From Croceibacterium salegens (lineage in GTDB: Bacteria; Pseudomonadota; Alphaproteobacteria; Sphingomonadales; Sphingomonadaceae): a stretch of 64,000 bases of DNA. The stretch is taken from the NCBI RefSeq assembly GCF_009827435.1, contig NZ_WTYM01000021.1:62001-126000 (forward strand), in the 5' to 3' direction. Positions 9,048 to 17,783 of this stretch are shown one piece after another; within the stretch, counting starts at the first letter, position 1; the number at the start of each line of letters is the position of its first letter. A program made the position numbers and the translations under genes. The notes under the pieces are model-generated. The model had not been told where the DNA came from. It made no database searches and worked only from the letters and a program-made list of their open reading frames with translations.

Positions 9048-9872
9048 TTATTCCGCCGCTTCATCCGTTTCAGTGGCGGCGGCATCTTCGGATGCGGCCG
9101 CTTCTGCCCGTTCGCGTGCAGCCCTCTTCTCGTTGAAGCGCATCAGCAACAACGAACCTTCGAACAGGATCAGCAGGGGCGTCGCCAGCAGGAACTGCGA
9201 GACAACGTCAGGCGGCGTAATCACCGCTGCGACGATGAACACCCCGACGATCACATAGCGCCGCGCGCCCACCAGTTGTTGGCGCGTCACCAGCCCGGCC
9301 CGGTTGAGCAGCAACAGCAGCACCGGCAACAAGAAGCTGATGCCGAAGGCGAGGATGAAGCGCATCGCCAGGTCAAGGTATTCGCCCATCGCCGGCAGCG
9401 CTTCCTGCTGCAGTCCGGCGGTCGTGCCTTCGAAACCGAGGAACCACTTGAAGGCGGTCGGCATGACGACAAAGTAGGCGAGGCTCGCCCCCATCCCGAA
9501 CAGGATCGGCGTGGCGACGAGAAACGGTAAGAAGGCCTTCTTCTCCCGCGCGTAGAGCCCCGGGGCGACAAACTGCCACAACTGATTGGCGATCACCGGA
9601 AAGCTTACGAAGAAGGCCGCGAACATCGCTACCTTTATGTTCACGAAGAACGCTTCGTAGAGCTTGGTGTAGATCAGCTTGCCCTCCCCTTCCGGAAAGG
9701 CTGCGGCGAGCGGCCTGACCAGCAGGGCGAAAATGTCGTCGGCGAAATAGAGACAGGCGAAGAAGGCGACGCCGAACGCCGCGACCGCCCGTACCAGCCG
9801 CGAGCGCAGCTCGATCAGGTGGTCGAGCAGCGGGGCCTGCGTCTCGTCGATATCGTGGATCTTGAACGCCAT
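9048..9872 (-). CDS. tatC: Sec-independent protein translocase subunit TatC
   Basis: The 274-residue multi-spanning inner-membrane protein recognises twin-arginine signal peptides and forms the core of the Tat translocon. It shows the TatC N-terminal LLDHLIELRSRL motif, about six hydrophobic segments, the conserved AREKKAF loop and the ITPPDVVSQ motif near the last helices. The C-terminal tail is Ala/Glu-rich (from about residue 240) and variable in the family. It is the last gene of tatABC, nine bases after tatB, in the usual alphaproteobacterial order behind scpAB. Confidence 0.96.
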   Translation of the reverse strand: MAFKIHDIDETQAPLLDHLIELRSRLVRAVAAFGVAFFACLYFADDIFALLVRPLAAAFPEGEGKLIYTKLYEAFFVNIKVAMFAAFFVSFPVIANQLWQFVAPGLYAREKKAFLPFLVATPILFGMGASLAYFVVMPTAFKWFLGFEGTTAGLQQEALPAMGEYLDLAMRFILAFGISFLLPVLLLLLNRAGLVTRQQLVGARRYVIVGVFIVAAVITPPDVVSQFLLATPLLILFEGSLLLMRFNEKRAARERAEAAASEDAAATETDEAAE

Positions 9873-9881
9873 GTCCGCGGG

Positions 9882-10235
9882 TCAGTCCTGCTTGTCGGGC
9901 GGCGGTGCGGTGCGGGATTCAGCGCTGGAGCCCGCCGCCGGATCCGGTTGCGGCCGAGACGGCAGGGCGCCTGTCGGTTCCATTTCCGGCGGCGCGTCAG
10001 CCGGGTGCTCGGCCATGATCTTGGCGTTCTGCTCGGCCCATTTCTTTTCCATCTCTTCCATCTCAGCTTCGCGGATCATGGTTTCGAGACCGGCACGGAA
10101 ATGGTTCGAGACACGCCGGATCTTGCCGATCCAGCGCCCCGCGGTGCGCATGGCCAGAGGCATGTCCTTCGGGCCGATGACCAGCACCGCGATTATGACG
10201 ATGACCAGCAGTTCCTGCGCGTCGATACCGAACAT
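9882..10235 (-). CDS. tatB: Sec-independent protein translocase subunit TatB
   Basis: The 117-residue product has one N-terminal transmembrane helix (MFGIDAQELLVIVIIAVLVIGP), the Gly-Pro hinge and an amphipathic helix carrying TAGRWIGKIRR, followed by a charged, coiled-coil-prone region and a Pro-rich tail. The Glu at position 8 and the GP hinge mark it as TatB rather than TatA. TatB partners TatC in signal-peptide recognition. I chose the ATG at 10235, where the family N-terminus begins; longer open frame upstream is arginine-rich and not family-like. Confidence 0.93.
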   Translation of the reverse strand: MFGIDAQELLVIVIIAVLVIGPKDMPLAMRTAGRWIGKIRRVSNHFRAGLETMIREAEMEEMEKKWAEQNAKIMAEHPADAPPEMEPTGALPSRPQPDPAAGSSAESRTAPPPDKQD

Positions 10236-10257
10236 GTGGGGGCGCTCCCGCCCGGAG

Positions 10258-10485
10258 TCAGTTGGCGGTCTTGTCCGACGTCGGCTGCTTTTCGGGGGCC
10301 TTGACGTCCTCGGCCGGTCCCTCAATCCGCTGCGCCGGCTTGGCCGGCTCCTCGTCGGTCATACCTTTCTTGAAGCTTTTGATGCCCTTGCCGAAGTCCC
10401 CCATCGTTTCAGAAATCCGCCCGCGCCCGAACAGGACGAGCACGACGAGCAGGATAATTACGATCTGGAATGGTCCGACGTTCAC
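10258..10485 (-). CDS. tatA: Sec-independent protein translocase subunit TatA
   Basis: A 75-residue pore-forming Tat subunit with a single hydrophobic helix (GPFQIVIILLVVLVLFG), the FG hinge and the amphipathic FGKGIKSFKKG helix typical of TatA/E. I chose the GTG at 10485 because a GGAG Shine-Dalgarno (10498-10495) lies nine bases upstream and translation from it gives a normal short N-terminus. An in-frame TTG at 10500 would place the ribosome site inside the gene. It lies first in tatABC, 33 bases after scpB. Confidence 0.92.
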   Translation of the reverse strand: MNVGPFQIVIILLVVLVLFGRGRISETMGDFGKGIKSFKKGMTDEEPAKPAQRIEGPAEDVKAPEKQPTSDKTAN

Positions 10486-10518
10486 TGGAAAGTACTCCAA
10501 AAGCTTTGACCGCGGAGT

Positions 10519-11163
10519 CTAGGCGCTTTCCTCGTGGTTTTCCAGCACGGCATCGTCGCCGTCTTCCGTCTCTTCGAATGGTTCGTCGGCGGCCTCGGAA
10601 TCGTCGTCGTCCAGCGAGGTCATGGCCTCGTAGGCATCGTCGACCGGGTCGAGCAGCCCGGCAGCCTTGAGCTCGTCGAGCCCGGGCAGGTCCTTGCGGC
10701 TTTCGAGCCCGAAGTGGCTGAGGAACTCGGGCGTGGTGGCGTAGATGACCGGGCGCCCCGGCACCTCGCGCCGCCCGGCGACGCGGACCCAGCCCGCCTC
10801 CATCAGCACGTCGAGCGTCCCGCTGCTGGTCTGCACTCCGCGGATCGCCTCGATCTCGGCGCGGCTGACGGGCTCGTGATAAGCGACGATCGCCAGCACC
10901 TCGGTCGCGGCGCGCGACAAGCGGCGGACCTGTTCCTTCTCGCGCCGCAGCAGGTGCGCCATGTCGGGCGCGGTCTGGAATTGCCATCGCTTGCCGCGCT
11001 CGACCAGCCGGATGCCGCGCTCGCTGTAATGTTGGGCCAGTTCGACCAGTGCCTCGCGCACGTCGGCGCCGCCGAGATGGGCCGAAAGCTGTTCGGCGGT
11101 CATCGGCTCTTCAGCCGCGAACAGCGTCGCCTCGACGCCGCGGACGAGTTCGTCGGGTTTCAT
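10519..11163 (-). CDS. scpB: Segregation and condensation protein B
   Basis: The 214-residue ScpB dimer binds ScpA and regulates the SMC condensin ring. Two winged-helix domains are visible: residues 1-75, with the VRGVEATLFAAEEPM start, and about 85-165, containing the family signature VLAIVAYHEPVSRAEIEAIRG. The acidic tail from about residue 185 (DDDDSEAADEPFEE) is disordered. The ATG overlaps the scpA stop codon by four bases (ATGA), so the two are coupled. Confidence 0.94.
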   Translation of the reverse strand: MKPDELVRGVEATLFAAEEPMTAEQLSAHLGGADVREALVELAQHYSERGIRLVERGKRWQFQTAPDMAHLLRREKEQVRRLSRAATEVLAIVAYHEPVSRAEIEAIRGVQTSSGTLDVLMEAGWVRVAGRREVPGRPVIYATTPEFLSHFGLESRKDLPGLDELKAAGLLDPVDDAYEAMTSLDDDDSEAADEPFEETEDGDDAVLENHEESA

Positions 11164-11966
11164 GAAGCGAGCCTTCGAAGGTGTAGCGGTCCGAACGACT
11201 CCTGCTGCCGGATTTCGGCGCGCCCGAGCCGGGCCAGTTCGAGCGCCGCGACGAAGCTGGAGGCCAGCGCAGAGCGCCTCAGGCGCGGGTCCGAATGCTG
11301 CGGCAGGAACGAGCGCAGTTCCATCCAGTCGAGCGTTACGCCGAGCATGGCCGAGACCCGGTCGAGCGCGGAATCGAGCGTCATCACCGGCCGCTCGCGA
11401 ACCATGTGCACCACCGGTTCGTTGCGCGCCTTCATCTGCCCGTAGGTCGAGACGAGCTGGTACCAGTCGCACTGCCAGGCGTTGACGCGGTCGACGCGCA
11501 GGCCCTCCGGCGCTCCGCGCAGGAACACGTCGCGCCCGACCCGGTCGCGCGCCATCAGCCGCGCCGCGGCCTCGCGCATCGCGCCGAGCCGTTGCAGGCG
11601 CAGTTGCAGGCGCAGCGCCAGTTCCTCGGGGCTTGGGTCTTCCTGCTCCTCCTTGGGCAGCAGCAGCGCCGACTTCAGGTAAGCGAGCCAGGCCGCCATC
11701 ACGAGATAGTCGGCGGCGATCTCGAGCTTCAGCGCCTCGGCCCGCTCGATATAGGCGATGTACTGGTCGACCAGCGCGAGGATCGAGATCTCCCGCAGGT
11801 CTACTTTCTGACGTCGCGCAAGGTCGAGAAGCAGATCGAGCGGTCCTTCCCACCCGTCCAGCTCCAGATAAAGCGCTTCATCGACACTTGGAGCGGCACC
11901 AGGGCCCTCCCATTCGTCGTTCACGGAGTCGACTTCGACGCCGAGCATCAGGCCGTCCTCGGTCAT
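11160..11966 (-). CDS. scpA: Segregation and condensation protein A (kleisin)
   Basis: The 268-residue kleisin subunit of SMC-ScpAB. The family signature LDGWEGPLDLLLDLARRQKVDL lies near residues 36-57, followed by the membrane-like helical stretch EIAADYLVMAAWLAYLKSALLLP and a C-terminal winged-helix part (LRLRRSALASSFVAALEL-like helix). The N-terminal 30 residues are acidic and variable. The start ATG overlaps the nagZ stop by four bases and the stop overlaps the scpB start, so nagZ-scpA-scpB read as one coupled unit. Confidence 0.94.
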   Translation of the reverse strand: MTEDGLMLGVEVDSVNDEWEGPGAAPSVDEALYLELDGWEGPLDLLLDLARRQKVDLREISILALVDQYIAYIERAEALKLEIAADYLVMAAWLAYLKSALLLPKEEQEDPSPEELALRLQLRLQRLGAMREAAARLMARDRVGRDVFLRGAPEGLRVDRVNAWQCDWYQLVSTYGQMKARNEPVVHMVRERPVMTLDSALDRVSAMLGVTLDWMELRSFLPQHSDPRLRRSALASSFVAALELARLGRAEIRQQESFGPLHLRRLAS

Positions 11967-12982
11967 GCCGGCACCCCTGCCGCCTCGAGCAAGGCGTCGC
12001 GCTTCGCCAGCAATTCGGCCTGGTCGCCCGCCGTTGCACTGTCGCCCGAAGCCTCGAGCGCGCGCTCGAACCGGAGCGTGGTTTCCTCGCTCATCGCCGG
12101 CAGTCGCTCGGTGATTCCGATCATGTCGTCCATCTTGCCCCAGCAGTTGAGCGCGACGTCGCACCCGGCAGCAATGGCCCGCTCGGCGCGCTCGGGTACC
12201 GAACCGCTCAGCGCCTGCATGTCGAGGTCGTCGGTCAGCAGCAGACCGGTGAAACCGATCCGCTTGCGGATGATCTCGCCGATGACGAATTCGGACAGCG
12301 TCGCCGGGTTCTCGGCATCCCATACCGTGTAAAGGACGTGCGCGGACATCCCGATCGGAGCGTCCGAAAGGCTGCGGAACGGCTCGATATCGGTATCCAG
12401 TTCTGCCTCGCTCGCCTCGACCCGCGGCAGTTCCTTGTGGCTGTCGCACATCGCCCGCCCATGGCCCGGCATGTGCTTGATGCAGCCGGTCACCCCCGCA
12501 CGCGCCAGCCCGGCAAGGACCGCGCGGCCGAGCGCGGCGACCTGCAGCGGCTCGCTGCCCAGCGCACGGTCGCCGATGACATCGTGTGCGCCTGGCTGGC
12601 GCACGTCGAGCAGCGGCGTATAGTCGACTGTCACGCCGACTTCGGCGAGGTCGATAGCCAGCGCCTCGGCATTTGCCCGCGCCGCTTCGATCGCGCTGGC
12701 CGGCGCGACGTTCCACAGCTTCGCGAAGGTCTCGCCCGGCGGGAATCCCTGCCACACAGGCGGCTTCATCCGCGCGACACGGCCGCCTTCCTGGTCAATC
12801 GAGATGAAGCACCGATCGCGCCCGTGGATCGAGCGCAGGTCGTCGGTCAGCGCGCGCATCTGTTCGCGGCTCTCGCAGTTCCGGGCGAACAGGATGTAGC
12901 CCGCCGGATCGGCCTCCCTGAAGAAGGCGCGCTCGTCGGCGGTCAGCTCGGTGCCGGAAAAGCCGAAGATCGCAGGCGTCAT
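11963..12982 (-). CDS. nagZ: Beta-N-acetylhexosaminidase NagZ (peptidoglycan recycling)
   Basis: A 339-residue cytoplasmic glycoside hydrolase family 3 enzyme that removes GlcNAc from anhydromuropeptides. Diagnostic features are FISIDQEGGRV near residue 80, the KHMPGHG motif with its downstream DSHKELP histidine loop, and the catalytic-aspartate strand GLLLTDDLDMQAL. I chose the ATG at 12982 (MTPAIFGFSGTEL); longer open frame upstream does not resemble the family. The gene is usually preceded in sphingomonads by the SPOR gene. Here a sulfotransferase-like gene and an opposing macro-domain gene lie between. Confidence 0.93.
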   Translation of the reverse strand: MTPAIFGFSGTELTADERAFFREADPAGYILFARNCESREQMRALTDDLRSIHGRDRCFISIDQEGGRVARMKPPVWQGFPPGETFAKLWNVAPASAIEAARANAEALAIDLAEVGVTVDYTPLLDVRQPGAHDVIGDRALGSEPLQVAALGRAVLAGLARAGVTGCIKHMPGHGRAMCDSHKELPRVEASEAELDTDIEPFRSLSDAPIGMSAHVLYTVWDAENPATLSEFVIGEIIRKRIGFTGLLLTDDLDMQALSGSVPERAERAIAAGCDVALNCWGKMDDMIGITERLPAMSEETTLRFERALEASGDSATAGDQAELLAKRDALLEAAGVPA

Positions 12983-13104
12983 AAGAGGATGAAGGTCGCA
13001 GGATTTACGGATGCGGGCAAGCACATGTGCGTTAGGGAGTGTGGACAGTAACCAAGGCAGCCACAGACGTTGCACGGCCCGGCGCACCGACTTATCGCAC
13101 CGCC

Positions 13105-13647
13105 ATGGGCATCACCGGCCAAACTCGTCTGACCGTCACGACCGGAAACATCGTCACCTTCGAAGTCGACGCGATCGTCAACGCCGCCAATTCGTCACTC
13201 CTTGGTGGCGGCGGGGTCGACGGCGCTATCCATCGTGCCGCTGGCCCCGACCTGGTGCACGAATGCCGCCTGCTCGGCGGATGCAAGACCGGACAAGCCA
13301 AGCTGACCAAAGGCTACCGGTTGCCGGCGCGCCATATCATTCACACCGTCGGGCCTGTCTGGCGGGGCGGCGAGAACGGCGAACCCGGGCAGCTGGCGAG
13401 CTGTTATCGCGCCTCGCTCGAGGTCGCTCGGGCGCACAACCTGCGCACCATCGCCTTTCCGGCCATTTCGACCGGGATTTACGGATACCCCCTCGCGATG
13501 GCTGCGGACGTCGCGGCGATGACGGTCATGCACGCGGTCGGACAGTATCCCGAAGCCTTCGACGAAATCACTTTCGTCTGCTTCAAGGACGACGCGAGCG
13601 ATATTGTCCGCGGAGCGGTTTCGCGCGTCTATCTCGCCAGGGGATAG
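13105..13647 (+). CDS. Macro-domain protein (O-acetyl-ADP-ribose deacetylase / ADP-ribosyl hydrolase type)
   Basis: A 180-residue single macro domain. The ADP-ribose pocket motifs are clear: the beta strand plus loop [19 protein letters not shown] (about residues 30-48) and the diphosphate loop ISTGIYGYP (about 120-128). This matches the MacroD/YmdB class, which removes acetyl or ADP-ribosyl groups. Start ATG at 13105 gives MGITGQTRL. It is the only rightward gene in the leftward argS-to-tat block, and its last 19 bases overlap the 3' end of the convergent sulfotransferase-like gene. The physiological substrate is unknown. Confidence 0.92.
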   Translation: MGITGQTRLTVTTGNIVTFEVDAIVNAANSSLLGGGGVDGAIHRAAGPDLVHECRLLGGCKTGQAKLTKGYRLPARHIIHTVGPVWRGGENGEPGQLASCYRASLEVARAHNLRTIAFPAISTGIYGYPLAMAADVAAMTVMHAVGQYPEAFDEITFVCFKDDASDIVRGAVSRVYLARG

Positions 13648-14555
13648 CCCATCTCAGCCAATGGCAGGTCGCGCAACTCTGCGAGCCGGGCGTTGCTCGG
13701 TGCGTAGTAGGCGGCGATTTCGTCGGCCACGCCTTGCGGCAGACGGAAGGGGCCGCCCGGCATCGCCTTGAGCAAGAACCGCACGATGTTGCGCAGCGCG
13801 TGGCCCCCGGGCGGGTCCATGTACCAGTCCTTGTTGGCCACCGACTGGCGGGTGAAGCGGTTAGCGAAGCGCAGGCCCTCCATGCCCGACTCGCTGTGCG
13901 AGACGTTGGCCCCGCGCTTGTCGAGCACGCCGGGCGGAAACCGGACGCCGAGATCGGCCTCGATCCGCTCGAACAGCGCCTGCGGCTCGCGCAACTGCTC
14001 GTAGGGATAGACGAACACGTTCTCGCGCCCGAAGGTCGCGTCGTAGAGGGCGATGAGGCGGTCGTATTCGAAGTGCTCCCACTCGAAGGCCGGGGCCTTG
14101 AACGGCGCCTTCAGCGCGCCGTGGACACGCTCGTAGGTGTGCAGGTACTTGTCGAGGCTGTAGGTCCCTCCGCCGGCGACATACTGGCTGTAGCTCGCCC
14201 GGATGGCGTCGGGCTGGCTGCGGATGAAGATGACGATCCGCGCATCGGGCAGCGCCGCATGGATGCGCCGCACCGCCTCGGGCGCCATCAACCCGTGGAG
14301 CCCGCCGTTGTGGATGTAGCCGGAGAGGTTTTCCTCGCTCAGCACGACCGGCTTGTCGCGGGTGTCGAGGGCCAGCACACGGCGCGCCTCGGCGGGATCG
14401 AAGTGCATGCCCGGCGGATCGAGCAGGGCCGCTTGCGTGACCTTGCGCGGGATCCAGTCGTGGCTGTCCAGCGAAGGCCAGATGGCCTTCTGGAACCATG
14501 TCGTCGCCGTCTTGTGGTAGCCGATGTGGACGATCGGCCGCTGCCCGCTGGTCAT
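13629..14555 (-). CDS. Sulfotransferase-family protein
   Basis: The 308-residue product carries the two PAPS-binding signatures of sulfotransferases: a 5'-phosphosulfate loop at the N-terminus ([17 protein letters not shown], about residues 10-26) and a 3'-phosphate-binding arginine/serine segment ([18 protein letters not shown], about 108-125). The acceptor is unknown; glycans and lipids are typical for bacterial members. It sits between the SPOR gene and nagZ, overlapping the opposing macro gene at the 3' ends. It could be a horizontally acquired surface-modification gene, but I see no mobility gene or obvious composition break. Confidence 0.78.
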   Translation of the reverse strand: MTSGQRPIVHIGYHKTATTWFQKAIWPSLDSHDWIPRKVTQAALLDPPGMHFDPAEARRVLALDTRDKPVVLSEENLSGYIHNGGLHGLMAPEAVRRIHAALPDARIVIFIRSQPDAIRASYSQYVAGGGTYSLDKYLHTYERVHGALKAPFKAPAFEWEHFEYDRLIALYDATFGRENVFVYPYEQLREPQALFERIEADLGVRFPPGVLDKRGANVSHSESGMEGLRFANRFTRQSVANKDWYMDPPGGHALRNIVRFLLKAMPGGPFRLPQGVADEIAAYYAPSNARLAELRDLPLAEMGYPLAR

Positions 14556-14595
14556 GCCCCTGTCCTAGCCGCGCCCGCGCCCACGGGCCAGCCGA

Positions 14596-15258
14596 TCAGT
14601 TCTTGACCTGGCAATCCGCGCCGGAGGCCTTGAGGCTGCTGCAAAGCTGCTGCGCCGCACCAAGGTCGCCCGCAACCGCCTGCAGGCGGAAGATCGGGCT
14701 GCCGTCGACCGTCCCTTCGAGGACACGGTGACTCACGCCCGAAAGCGCCGAATGTTGCCCGGAAAGCGACTGCCAGCCCTGCTCGGCGCGCTCGCGGCTC
14801 GAATAGGCGCCGACCTGCACGCCGACACCGCCGTTCGCTGGCTGGTCGCGATCGATGCTCGGTTCGGGCACCACAGTGCTGCCTTCGCCGACGCGCGATT
14901 CGACCTGCTGGCCCTCGGCGACCGCGAAACTTGCATCGCCGGTTCCAGCGGCGGTAGCGCCGCCCGGATCGTCGGGCCGTTCCTTGTAGGGTTCTTCAGG
15001 TGCAGTGATCGTGCTGCCATCGGCAACCAGCGCCGGATCTGCCTGTCGGTTCAGCATCCACCAGCCAACGCTGATGATCGCCCCCAGCAGCGCAAGCGCA
15101 GCCACGACAAAAATGACCATCCGCCGCGTGTCGACTTCGCCCTCTTCGTACTGGTCGTCGGCTTCCAGCCAGGGCAGCCGATCATCTTCGTCGGCGAACG
15201 CCAGCTCTTCGACTTCGACCGCATCATCCAGGTCGTCCTGGTCGCCCACCCCGGTCAT
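14596..15258 (-). CDS. SPOR-domain membrane protein
   Basis: The 220-residue protein has a very acidic cytoplasmic N-terminus (residues 1-45), one transmembrane helix (about 47-69), a low-complexity periplasmic linker and a C-terminal SPOR domain beginning near GVGVQVGAYSSRERAEQ (about residue 145). SPOR domains bind denuded peptidoglycan glycan strands at division sites, so a cell-envelope or division role is inferred. The start is three bases after the argS stop, and this pairing with argS is typical of sphingomonads. Confidence 0.9.
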   Translation of the reverse strand: MTGVGDQDDLDDAVEVEELAFADEDDRLPWLEADDQYEEGEVDTRRMVIFVVAALALLGAIISVGWWMLNRQADPALVADGSTITAPEEPYKERPDDPGGATAAGTGDASFAVAEGQQVESRVGEGSTVVPEPSIDRDQPANGGVGVQVGAYSSRERAEQGWQSLSGQHSALSGVSHRVLEGTVDGSPIFRLQAVAGDLGAAQQLCSSLKASGADCQVKN

Positions 15259-15261
15259 AAC

Positions 15262-17007
15262 CTACAGCTCCTCGACTGCCTCAACCCCCAATACAGCAAG
15301 GCCGTTACGAATTACCTGCCCGATTTGCGCACCGAGGAAAAGCCTCGCCCCGGTGAGTTGCGGGTCCTGTGCCAGGATGATGCGCTTTGCCGGGTCGTCG
15401 TTCCCCATGTTCCAGAAGGCGTGGAACGCGGCCGCGAGGTCGTAGAGGTAGAAGGCGATGCGGTGCGGCTCGCGCGCCAGTGCCGCGGCCTCGACTGTGC
15501 GTGGGAACTGCGCCGCCAGCTTGACCAGCGCCAGTTCGTCATCGCCCAGCCGGTCGAGATGCTCGTCCGAAGGCGCCAGACCCTCCGCCGCAGCCTTCCG
15601 CAGCGTCGAGCGGATCCGCGCATGGGCATACTGGACGTAGAAGACGGGATTGTCCTTCGACGCTTCGACCACCTTGGCAAAGTCGAAGTCCATCTGCGCC
15701 TCGGGCTTGCGGGTCAGCATGGTGAAACGGACGACGTCCTTGCCGACCTCACCGACCATGTCGGCGATGGTCACGAAGTTGCCCGAACGCTTCGACATCT
15801 TGGCCGGCTCGCCGCCGCGCAGCAATTGAACCATTTGCACGAGCTTTACGTCGAACGGAATCGGCTTGCCTTCGCCCTCGGAAAGCGCGGCGACGGCCGC
15901 CTTGATGCGCTTGACGGTGCCGGCATGGTCGGCGCCCCAGACGTCGATCAGCTCGTCGGCCGTCGCGGCCTTCTGCATGTGATAGGCAAGGTCGGCGCCG
16001 AAATAGGTCCAGCTGCCATCCAATTTACGGATCGGTCGATCCTGGTCGTCGCCAAACCTGGTCGAACGGAACAGCGGCAGTTCGACCGGCTCCCAATCCT
16101 CGGGCGCCTTGCCCTTGGGCGCCTCGAGCATGCCGTCGAACACGAGGTCGTGTTCGCGTAGCCAGGCTTCCGCCGCCTCGGGCTTCTTTTCCGCCTGCAA
16201 CTCGGCCTCGGACGAGAACACGTCATGCCGGATACCGAGCAGCGCGAGGTCGGAGCGGATCATGTCGAGCATGGCCGCGACCGCGCGCTCGCGGAACAAG
16301 TCGAGCCATTCGCTTTCGGGTGCGGAGGCGTACTTGTCGCCGAATTCGCTCGCCAGCGCCTGGCCGATCGGGACGAGGTAGTCGCCCGGATAGAAGCCCG
16401 GCGGTATCTCGCCGATGTCTTCGCCGAGCGCCTCGCGATAGCGCAAGTGGACCGAGCGGCCGAGCGTCTGGACCTGCGCCCCGGCGTCGTTGACGTAGTA
16501 CTCGCGGGTCACGTCGTAGCCGGCGAATTCAAGCAGGCTGGCCAGTGCATCGCCGACCACCGCGCCGCGGCAGTGGCCCATGTGCATCGGCCCGGTCGGG
16601 TTGGCCGAGACGTATTCGACGTTGACCCGCCGACCCGCGCCGACGGTCGACCGCCCGAAGTCGTCGCCGAGCGCTGCAATCGCTTCGATCTCACCGCGCC
16701 AGGCATCTCCACCGAGCCGCAAGTTGATGAAGCCGGGCCCGGCAATTTCCGCGCTGGCGATGGCCGGATCGCGCGAAAGCTGGCCGACGATCGCTTCGGC
16801 AAGCGCGCGCGGATTCGTGCCGGCGGGCTTGGCCAGCACCATGGCCGCGTTGGTCGCGAGGTCGCCGTGAGAGGGATCGCGCGGCGGCTCGACGCTGACA
16901 TCGGCGCGCGCCAGCCCGGCGGGCAGCGCGTCCTCGGCCTCCAGCGCAGTAAGCACCGCATCGATCTTGGCCGCAAAGGCGGCGTAAAGGGTTTGTGTAT
17001 CGGACAT
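15262..17007 (-). CDS. argS: Arginyl-tRNA synthetase
   Basis: The 581-residue class I synthetase charges tRNA-Arg. The HIGH-type signature is PMHMGHCRGAVVGD (about residues 136-149), the KMSKS-type signature is AKMSKRSGNF, and the C-terminal anticodon-binding helical domain contains FYVQYAHARI. The N-terminal domain (residues 1-110) is the ArgRS-specific Arg-tRNA core. The start codon is preceded within three bases by a GC-rich hairpin (17011-17040), so ribosome access may be restricted; no clear Shine-Dalgarno is seen. Confidence 0.96.
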   Translation of the reverse strand: MSDTQTLYAAFAAKIDAVLTALEAEDALPAGLARADVSVEPPRDPSHGDLATNAAMVLAKPAGTNPRALAEAIVGQLSRDPAIASAEIAGPGFINLRLGGDAWRGEIEAIAALGDDFGRSTVGAGRRVNVEYVSANPTGPMHMGHCRGAVVGDALASLLEFAGYDVTREYYVNDAGAQVQTLGRSVHLRYREALGEDIGEIPPGFYPGDYLVPIGQALASEFGDKYASAPESEWLDLFRERAVAAMLDMIRSDLALLGIRHDVFSSEAELQAEKKPEAAEAWLREHDLVFDGMLEAPKGKAPEDWEPVELPLFRSTRFGDDQDRPIRKLDGSWTYFGADLAYHMQKAATADELIDVWGADHAGTVKRIKAAVAALSEGEGKPIPFDVKLVQMVQLLRGGEPAKMSKRSGNFVTIADMVGEVGKDVVRFTMLTRKPEAQMDFDFAKVVEASKDNPVFYVQYAHARIRSTLRKAAAEGLAPSDEHLDRLGDDELALVKLAAQFPRTVEAAALAREPHRIAFYLYDLAAAFHAFWNMGNDDPAKRIILAQDPQLTGARLFLGAQIGQVIRNGLAVLGVEAVEEL

Positions 17008-17010
17008 TGT

Positions 17011-17040
17011 GCGCGCGCCGTTAGCCTGTTTGGCGCGCGC
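17011..17040 (-). promoter_or_regulatory. GC-rich hairpin immediately upstream of the argS start codon
   Basis: Perfect 9-bp arms GCGCGCGCC (17011-17019) and GGCGCGCGC (17032-17040) flank a 12-base loop. On the minus strand the 3' arm ends three bases before the argS ATG at 17007, covering the normal Shine-Dalgarno position. It may act as a terminator stem for the upstream lipoprotein transcript (there is no T-run) or as a translational control element. Pattern only. Confidence 0.4.
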
Positions 17041-17061
17041 GGGAAAGGACTTGGACCCGGC

Positions 17062-17709
17062 CTAGCGCGTGACGTTGTAGCCGAGCTGGTCCTGCGTCAG
17101 CTGGAAACCGACCAGCAATTCGAAGCTGGCGCGCGAGACCGCGGCGCGGACCGCCGGATCGGCCAGCGGATCGACGGCAGCGTCGGCCTGTCCGGCCTTG
17201 CGCTTACGGGTGATCCGCTCGCGGATGTCGTCAGGAAGGGTCGCTTCGGCCTTGTCGATGAAAGCGCCGCCCGATCCGGTAGCGGAGGCGCGGGCCTGGC
17301 CGTCGGGGAATTCGAGCGTCACGGTGCCGATACGCTTGGAAACCACCGCATTGCCGCCGCGAATGACGCTGGCGAAGTACGGCAGTTGGACGGTGCGCGC
17401 GCCGCTGGTGTTACGGCGCTGGGCGAAGACGATGAAACTCGCCTGGGCGTAAATCCGCTCGCCCGACTCGTCACAGGTCGAGCGAACGTCGGTCATCGAG
17501 GCGGTCACGTCGATGGCGTCCGAGGTCACCGATCCGGCCGGCGAGAACAGCGTGACATCGCCGGTGTAATCCGGAATGCCGACCGCCGGGCAGGCGGTGC
17601 GCAGCGCGGTGATACCGACACCTTCATCGACGACGAGATCGCCTTGCGTCTTGCACCCGGCAAGGGTCGCGAGGGCCAGTCCGGCAAAGGCGGCGGTACG
17701 GATCTTCAT
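17062..17709 (-). CDS. Predicted lipoprotein of unknown function
   Basis: The 215-residue product begins with a lipoprotein signal peptide (lipobox LAGC, Cys about residue 19), so it is probably lipid-anchored in the periplasm. The remainder is a beta-rich domain (SFIVFAQRRNTSGARTVQLP and similar strands), then a basic stretch ITRKRKAG and an alpha-helical C-terminus. I do not recognise a named domain. It lies divergently from ispH and upstream of argS on the same strand. It is likely conserved in related sphingomonads, but its function is unknown. Confidence 0.7.
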   Translation of the reverse strand: MKIRTAAFAGLALATLAGCKTQGDLVVDEGVGITALRTACPAVGIPDYTGDVTLFSPAGSVTSDAIDVTASMTDVRSTCDESGERIYAQASFIVFAQRRNTSGARTVQLPYFASVIRGGNAVVSKRIGTVTLEFPDGQARASATGSGGAFIDKAEATLPDDIRERITRKRKAGQADAAVDPLADPAVRAAVSRASFELLVGFQLTQDQLGYNVTR

Positions 17710-17783
17710 GCACTGTCCTCGTCAGAATTTCGTAGGCGCCCTAGCCCTTTCGCCGCGGCGGCACAACGGCTAGAGGCCGCAAG

